Below the pieces are notes generated by a model, which was not told the origin of the DNA, did no database searches, and worked only from the letters and a program-made list of their open reading frames with translations. The position numbers and the translations under genes were made by a program. Positions 1 through 6,200 of a DNA stretch of 10,014 nucleotides are shown in pieces (position 1 is the stretch's first letter; each line of letters begins with the position of its first letter). The DNA lies in contig MU634823.1 in the NCBI GenBank assembly GCA_026770595.1, positions 1-10,014 of the forward strand, read 5' to 3'. The stretch is from Ochromonadaceae sp. CCMP2298. Lineage: Eukaryota; Sar; Synurophyceae; Ochromonadales; Ochromonadaceae.

Positions 1-50
1 CCACCTACCCACCTACCCACCTACCCACCTACCCACCCACCCGCCTACCC
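1..50 (+). repeat. CCCACCTA octamer tandem repeat in an intron 3' end
   Basis: The window opens with about five copies of an 8-base unit, CCCACCTA, which decays into CCCACCCACCCGCCTACC. It is followed by CATCAG at 53-58, which acts as a splice acceptor for the first visible PUS10 exon. The repeat therefore forms the polypyrimidine tract of an intron that starts left of the window. Other PUS10 introns have similar C/T-rich, short-period 3' ends. Confidence 0.8.
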
Positions 51-58
51 GCCATCAG

Positions 59-2394
59 ACTCGTTGCTGTCGCAGTGCAAGACCCAGGGCTCTAGTGGCA
101 TATCCGCCCTAGAGGCTTCGCTGAAGTCGTACATGCAGGTGGTCAACGGCCCATCGGAGCCTAAATCCGAGCCTTCATCAGTGCTTATGCTTGTGTCGGT
201 GTCCGCATCGGCACCTGCATCGGCGTTGGTGTCTGCATCCGAGCCTACATCGGCTGTGCCGGAGGAGAGGGAGGGGTACCGGGTGCGCTGGGTTGCATCA
301 TCCGTGGCCTGCCCTGTGTACCTACTCGGAAGGTGGGAAACCTACTATATGATCTTAGAAACCTACATGAACTTCATATACCTTCATCGAATGCCGTAAA
401 TTTTACTCCGCTCACACCTTATCATCCTACACCTCACCACCTTACACTACACCCTACACCCTTCACCCTACACCTGCAGGTATCGCAAGCTTGCGAGGGA
501 CGTGCCCCAGGCAGCCTGGACTGTGAGCACCAACGCGGCGGCGGGGGACGGAGAGGACAGAGACAGAGATATCGAGGAGGGAGGGGACAGAGGGGACAGA
601 GGGGATATAGGAGACAGAGACGGAGATGAAAGAGATGAAAGCAACAACAAGAACAGCAATAGCAATAGCAACAACAAAGACTTCAACAGCAGGTCTAGTA
701 AGACAGCAGACCCTTCTAGGGAGATACGGTATGAGCGAAAGGGTCGCTGCAGCGTGGAGGAGATAGTGTCGCATGCTTTGCAGACGTACCTGCCTGCTGA
801 TGCTGTGCGCCTGCACCCCTGCGGTAGGGAGGATATCAACGTGCGCTGCCTAGGTAAGCCGCGTGTGCGTGTCTGTGTCTGTTTGTGTACAGGTGTGAAT
901 GTAGTGTATGTATAATTGTATGCGTATATGAATAATCCCCCCTATCTCCCTCAGCCCTTCTTACCCCCTGATATACGCATTTCTCCCCCACTACACACCT
1001 CTATCCTCAGGCAACGGGCGTCCCTTCGCCCTCGAGGTGCTTAACCCCTCCATCCTGTACCCCAGCCTGTCTTTGCTGCAGAGCGTAGTGCGGATGGTGA
1101 ACAGCGGACAGGGCCTCAACCAAGACAGAGACGTGGAGCTGGCCCTGCTGGCACCGGTATGTGTAGCCTGATATCTGCTCTTTGCTCTCTGGTCATGTCT
1201 TATCACAACCCCATCTCACCACTTCCCACACCTACATCCCAATCCCATAATCCCCATATCCCACCCCTATATCCCACCACCCAGGCGGGCAAGAGTCTGT
1301 GGGAGGAGATGCAGACCAAGGCGGAGGAGAAGCGCAAGGGCTACCGGTGCGTGGTGTGGTCTGAGAAGGCCGTTACACAGAGCCAGCTAAGGGAGCTAGA
1401 GAGGCTCTGCAGTAGTGGGCAGACGAGGGATGCAGAGGGCGACGCGTGTATAGAGGTATCCATCTAACCATATCACCATCTGTGCATCTTCACATATCTG
1501 GATCTTTATCTGCATCTATCTATCTTTTAACATGCATCTCTGCGTCTCCTGATCTCCTTAGCTCTGCACCTCTATCTGCACCCCCTCTACTGCACCTCTT
1601 TATCTGATCCCCCCTCTACCTTTATCTCCCAGCTGACCCAGAAGACGCCTCTGCGTGTGCTGCACCGCCGCTCGCTGCTGGATCGCATTCGCTACGTGTA
1701 CGACCTCCAATGCGTGCAGATAAACCAGCACTGGTTCGTGATGGATATTGTTACATCGGCAGGTGCGTGGGTGGTGGGTGGGGATAGGTGTATGGGTGTG
1801 GGTGGAATGTGGGTGATATGTGGGTATTCTCTGCTCTCTATTGATCTATCCTGCCATCCATTAATCTGCTCCCTTCCTTTCTATCCAACTCTCCAACCCT
1901 CCCACCCCCTGTCCCCTGATCCCCGTCCGCAGGAACGTATGTGAAGGAGTTTGTGCATGGGGACCTGGGCCGCACCCTCCCCAGCGTCAGCTCCGTGCTC
2001 CAGTGCCACGTAAGCCCCGCAACATAAGCCCCCACACTCTGGTATCTCCCCTCTCACCCCGTTCCCTCCTCCCACCCCCCGCCTCCCTCCTCTTGTATTT
2101 TCTCCGGCGCACCTGCTTTTCCTGCCCCTACTGCTCCTGTTCTTACTCCTGCTCCTGCTATTCCTCCTACTGCCACTTTAGTGCGATATCCAGCAGCTGG
2201 ACGTGACCTGGCTCTACGACGACCTGGAGGGAAGCGACCCCGCACAGCTCATCGATGCAGACGCCGACGCCTCTGTCGCCACCGATACTGTTATCACCGG
2301 AGCCGAGACCACCACTCTGAGCTGGGATGCGCTGAAGGCCATAAAATTCGCAGGCCTGGGGAGCAGGAGTGGGACAGCGAAGCAGGAGCAGTAG
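59..2394 (+). CDS. PUS10: tRNA pseudouridine synthase Pus10, C-terminal part (7 exons, 5' end outside window)
   Basis: The exons are 59-332, 480-853, 1011-1156, 1285-1455, 1633-1762, 1933-2009 and 2182-2394. All introns between them are GT-AG, and every join keeps frame, giving 460 residues before the TAG at 2392. Pus10 isomerises uridine to pseudouridine in the T arm (positions 54/55) of tRNA in archaea and many eukaryotes. The exons spell family landmarks in order: LGRYRKLARDVPQAAW, GREDINVR with the catalytic Asp, GNGRPFALEVLNP, PLRVLHRRSLLDRIR and AGTYVKEFVHGDLGRT. Human Pus10 is about 529 residues, so the N-terminal accessory domain and perhaps some linker are missing here. Two oddities: exon 1 carries a Ser/Ala/Val-rich repeat stretch, and exon 2 carries an Asp/Arg/Gly then Asn/Ser-rich insertion. 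The last exon adds about 50 poorly conserved acidic residues after the usual end of the fold. The first exon start rests on the acceptor at 57-58. Function is well supported; the splice model is inferred from homology and splice signals only. Confidence 0.93.
541..735 (+). repeat. Low-complexity insertion inside PUS10 exon 2
   Basis: This stretch stays open in the PUS10 frame. It encodes first a run rich in Asp, Arg, Gly and Glu (built from GGGGACAGA-like repeats near 575-615) and then an Asn/Ser/Lys run (AACAGCAAT-like repeats near 640-680). It separates the VPQAAW motif from the VEEIVSHAL region, which lie close together in human Pus10. The sense strand is strongly purine-rich, opposite to the pyrimidine-rich introns of this gene, which favours a coding insertion. 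A GTGAGC at 523-528 could act as a donor, but I found no acceptor with a pyrimidine tract that restores the frame. Confidence 0.7.
823..846 (+). other. PUS10: Pus10 catalytic motif GREDINVR
   Basis: The codons read Gly-Arg-Glu-Asp-Ile-Asn-Val-Arg. By analogy with the GRTDxGV motif of TruA-type synthases and the GREDVDVR motif of known Pus10 proteins, the Asp at 832-834 is the catalytic nucleophile. It is intact. The second acidic residue of the usual motif is Asn here. Confidence 0.8.
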
Positions 2395-2454
2395 TAGCAG
2401 CAGCAGCAGCAGCAGCAGTAGCAGCAGTAGCAGCAGTAGAAGCAATAGCAATAA
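2389..2454 (+). repeat. CAG/TAG trinucleotide tract over the PUS10 stop codon
   Basis: From 2389 the PUS10 reading frame reads CAG TAG TAG, then seven CAG, then TAG, CAG CAG, TAG, CAG CAG, TAG, AAG, CAA, TAG, CAA, TAA. The accepted stop is the first TAG at 2392-2394. The tract is in phase with the coding frame, so each TAG differs from CAG by one C-to-T transition. It now lies in the 3' untranslated region. It may be the decayed end of a former polyglutamine tail, or a simple microsatellite that abuts the stop. Confidence 0.9.
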
Positions 2455-2574
2455 CAGTGGCGGGAACGAAGACTTTCAACGAGGAGGAATAGCATTATTA
2501 ACTGTTCATCTTTACGCACCCAGCGCCCCAAACCGTGCACCCCAATGTATATACATTTTAATGCACACACTTTA

Positions 2575-2580
2575 AATAAA
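2575..2580 (+). terminator. AATAAA polyadenylation signal of PUS10
   Basis: A canonical AATAAA lies 181 bases after the PUS10 stop codon, in an A/T-rich setting (TTTAAATAAA). A GT-rich stretch (ATTGTGGTTAAT) follows about 20 bases downstream, as expected for a cleavage region. The PUS10 transcript probably ends near 2595-2615. Confidence 0.65.
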
Positions 2581-3096
2581 GCGGACCGATCCAGCACAGA
2601 ATTGTGGTTAATCCTTAAAAACGAACTCCAACTCCCCCCCTTCCCCCCCCCACTCCGCCACCTCCTACACCGTTGTGTCCGGGTGCTCACTGGCCAGCTG
2701 GCGAGTCTCTGCGCTGCAGGGGCAGGGTGGCTCTTGCTGCGAAGCGCTGATTTAAACGTAAAGCACACAGACTGTTTGGGAGCGCTAACTTCTGCTCGAC
2801 GATGCCGACTTCTGCGCAGCCAGGATGTAAGAATATTCAGCAGACGTCAAAGTTGTGGGGTTGAGGAGAGGAGCAGATTCTTCTACAGAGCAGATTATTT
2901 TACCTCATTGCAAAGAATGAATATCTAGCAAAACCTGACGCTAGAATGGGCTGGAAATGTCTAGGCAGACCTAGCCTCGACGCCTAGCCGAGCTAAGCAG
3001 TCCTAGTCCCTCTGCTGCCTACCCGCATACAGCCTACTGCCTAACAGCCTACAACATTGAAGGCTGCCTCAGCCTACAGTGTACCCCTACTGCCTA
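2581..3096. other. Intergenic strip between two convergent 3' ends
   Basis: I see no conserved coding sequence, RNA gene or transposon here. It contains C7-TT-C9 at 2634-2651 (G-rich on the ACLY sense strand). From about 3010 there is a degenerate repeat of GCCTAC/CCTACTGC words that leads into the 96-bp duplication. Part of it is presumably ACLY 3' untranslated sequence. I found no AATAAA on the minus strand; the nearest variant, ATTAAA (plus-strand TTTAAT at 2557-2562), lies inside the PUS10 3' region. Open frames here (for example 2545-2928) have no recognisable protein features. Confidence 0.7.
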
Positions 3097-3288
3097 CCCC
3101 CTACCTACTCCCTTGCCCTCACCCTCACTCTCCGTCCTGGGTCTTAGAGCTGCTTAGAGCTGGGTCTGGTAGAAGATGTCGTCCCAGGGGTGCCCCCTAC
3201 CTACTGCCTTGCCCTCACCCTCACTCTCCGTCCTGGGTCTTAGAGCTGCTTAGAGCTGGGTCTGGTAGGAGATGTCGTCCCAGGGGTG
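3097..3288. repeat. 96-bp tandem duplication of the ACLY 3' end
   Basis: Two adjacent 96-base copies, 3097-3192 and 3193-3288, differ at only two positions that I can see (a C/G change near 3110/3206 and an A/G change near 3173/3269). The copy at 3193-3288 contains the real ACLY stop codon and last 13 sense codons. The copy at 3097-3192 repeats these downstream of the stop, with one Ser codon changed to Phe (IFYQTQL instead of ISYQTQL). The high identity implies a recent event. Confidence 0.95.
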
Positions 3289-6200
3289 TCTGTACAGCCC
3301 CTGCTTTAGCCGCTTCTGGTCGATGTAGTGCCCGATGAAGCCCAAGGTGCGCCCGGTCACGAACAGGCCTGGGTGGGGGTTTAAAAGGTGTAGTAGTTTA
3401 GAGGGTGGGGGTTTAAATACATATTGTATAGAGGGTGGTTTTAATTACACACTGTATGGGTGGCATAGAGGGTGGGGACATACCGTTGAGGCAGCCGTTG
3501 GCCAGCAGCTCGTTGGCCTCGGTTAGATCGAAGGCACCGCAGGATCTGAGCAAGTCCACGAAGCAGGCAGCGATGCACCCGTCCACGTTGAGGATCAGAG
3601 TAGCCTTCTTCTTCGTGGTGACTTGCTCCACAGCGAGGGCGAAGTCTAGAACGGTGGTCTGGAGAGTAGAGTGTATAGATTAGAGAGTAAAGAGTGTATA
3701 GTAGAGATCAGAGAGTAAACAGTAGAAGAGAGAAAGCAGTCGTAGAGAGCACACAGTACGTACCTGGGGGAAGTGCTTCTGCGCGTACTCCTTGACCAGC
3801 TTCACGCGCATATCGGGATTGGTAATTGTGCGGATCTTGCGTGTGTGTGGGGGGAGGGGGTGGTGAGAGAGGAGGAGGGAGTGGGGGGAGGGGAGAAGGT
3901 TCCTTCTACCACTACCAATACTAATACTGTGGTTCCTCATACTACTGCTCACCTTGTGCCCGATGCCCATGATGAGCTTGTTCTGCTTGCGCATGTCCTT
4001 CACGAACGCCTCGGCCTCCACGCCCTGTGGTTGCGAATAAATTATTTTATTTTATAAAATAGATAGTTTAAGAATGTGTATTAGTATGCGTATGTATAAG
4101 TATGTATGTATGTGTGTATGCGCCTTAGTATGTGTATAAGTATGTATGTATACATACCTCATCCACAGCACCCATGAACATGGCTGCGGCGTCGTCCAGG
4201 GCGCCTCCGAAGCGTGGGCCGATAGTGAGCAGGCCCGAGCAGAGGGAGGAGACGAGGTCCTTGCCTGCGCGGGCTGAGACGATCGTGTTATGAGCACCGG
4301 ACACGGCGGGCCCGTGGTCGGCCGACACCATGAGCACCATCTCGATGAACTGTGTGTGTGTGTGGATGTTTATGTATGTATGCGTTTGTATGTACGTGTG
4401 TATGTGTATGTATACATACCTTAGTAGCATAGGAGGGCAGGCGGCGGCGGAACCACAGCAGGGAGAGCACACCGCCCACGCCTATGTCCTCCTGGATGGC
4501 CTCCGAGATGGGCATGCCTGGGTTTAATACATAAGAGGGTTTAATACATAAATCACATCGAGCAGAGGGGTTAATACATAACACACTGAGAAGAGGTTTA
4601 ATACATAATATACATACGGAGAAGATGTATTATATGTTAAAACCTACATAATACACACATAAGAGGGTTTAACACATAAAACACACACGAAGGAGATGGT
4701 TTAATACACACCTGCGTAGGTCAGTTCGTCCCCGCGGTCATCAGAGATCGATGATATGAAGTTAGCGGGTTTGCGGATCAGGCCCAGGCGCTTGGCCCAA
4801 TTGTAGTCCATGGGGATCTTGGGAGTGGGGGGCTCGGGCTTGGGCACGATGGCGCCGCTCTTGATCAGGCCCGCGTAGACCTATAGAGGAGGGTTTAAAT
4901 AATACGATAAGAAGAGGGTTTAGTACATAGTACACATGAGAAGAGGGAGGGCAAGTATTTTTTTGTATAAATAGTCCATTTGAATACAAAGTATATATTT
5001 TTTAACACAGTACATACTCCACGCAGTTGCATACCTCGTAGATCTTCTCCCCGATCGCGTCGAAGGAGCGGGGAACGTGCGCGCCCGCCTCGGTCATGGC
5101 GGTATTCTTAGCCGCAGCGGTCTCCAGATCTCCTCTGGCCATGGCGCCCGCATGACCGAACTGCACCTCATAAGGGAAAATAGAAGCGCACGTGCCCATC
5201 ACCCAGGCCACCAGAGGCTTAGTAATGCGGCCTGATGCGATCGCCTCGGCGACTGCGTACTCATCGATGCCCCCCACCTCTCCAAGCAATACCATCATCT
5301 TCACCTCCGGATTGTCGTTATATCTCACCAGGTGGTCGAGGAAGAGGGAGCCGGGGTAGCGATCACCACCGATAGCCACACCCTAGTATAATAGAAAGGG
5401 AGTTAACGTGTAAGTTGAGCACGAGTAGTATGTACCATAGGGGGATAATATGTAGCGTACCCACATATACACATATTTGTACATACATATGAACATAGTA
5501 TGTACCTCATAGACACCGTCTGAGTTGCGCGCGATGATGTTGTTCAGCTCGTTCGACATGCCTCCGGACTTGGACACGTACGCGACTGACCCCGGCCGAT
5601 ACAGCTTGGACATGATGATGTTATCCAACATACCGCCAGTGTTGCCTATATGGATAGACAATTAGTAGAAGATTTAGATAGAAAGAAAATAAAGTAGAGT
5701 TAGATAAAATGACAATAACGTAGTAATTAGATAAAACGACAATAAGGTAGTAGAACAAAAGACCTACCGATGCGGAAGCAGCCAGGCTTGATGCCGCCCA
5801 CGGTGGCGGGCCCGATGAGCCCGACCTTCTTCTCCGCCGCGTCCTGGTAGAGTGGCATGGTGGTATGGGTGGTGTGGGGATTACGGGGACTATGGGGGAT
5901 ATGGTAGGATGGATATGGTAGGATGGTATGGGGGATATATACCTTGATAATCTGCCTGGTCTGGGATTCTGGCACGCCCTCTGCGATGATGGCGATGGTC
6001 TTGATCTGGTGGGAGAAGTTGAGCGTGTCCTGCACAGTGTCATAGACGGACCTGAAGGAGGCGAAGTGTAGATAATACATAATACGAGAAGAGGATTTAA
6101 TACATAATTCATAGTACGAGAAGAGGGTTTGCATACATATTATGGCAGAGAAGGAGGGGGATTAAATACAGTACCTGAAGGATGCGAAGTTGATCATCAT

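Larger units (their letters stand above)
3250..4880 (-). other. ACLY: ACLY exons 14-20: citryl-CoA lyase (citrate synthase-like) domain
   Basis: This C-terminal part forms the tetramer core and splits citryl-CoA. Motifs are [51 protein letters not shown] with His899, [50 protein letters not shown] with Asp1025 and [20 protein letters not shown]. The protein ends DDISYQTQL, shorter and different from the animal tail. Confidence 0.93.

Noticed and set aside
1-50. Telomere-like repeat at the window start
   Set aside because: The 8-base CCCACCTA unit lies inside an intron directly before a coding exon, and similar C/T-rich repeats occur in other introns of the gene.
523-752. The purine-rich PUS10 insertion as an unrecognised intron starting at GTGAGC (523)
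   Set aside because: The acceptors I could see (for example AG at 751-752) break the frame or lack a pyrimidine tract. The segment is open throughout, and its composition is opposite to the neighbouring introns.
2389-2454. TAG read as glutamine (a variant nuclear genetic code), suggested by the CAG/TAG mixture after PUS10
   Set aside because: None of the roughly 1,550 conserved codons of ACLY and PUS10 is an in-frame TAG or TAA, although glutamine is frequent in both. ACLY ends normally with TAA at the expected length. A reassigned TAG should appear elsewhere.
2214-2768. Minus-strand open frame of 184 codons with a long leucine/cysteine/tyrosine run
   Set aside because: It reads the CAG/TAG tract backwards and lies opposite the PUS10 last exon; low-complexity antisense shadow.
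2545-2928. Possible third gene between PUS10 and ACLY
   Set aside because: The 127-codon frame starts inside the PUS10 3' untranslated region, has no conserved motif and crosses the C-rich block.
3057-3338. Open frame with two copies of a 30-residue repeat on the plus strand
   Set aside because: It is the antisense shadow of the 96-bp duplication of the ACLY 3' end; the repeat in the protein simply reflects the DNA repeat.
5641-5660. Exon end/intron end similarity at ACLY intron 11 (HIG versus RIG), as a second intron-gain footprint
   Set aside because: Only a few bases match (CATCG against CATATAG), within chance; unlike the 18 of 20 match at intron 9.
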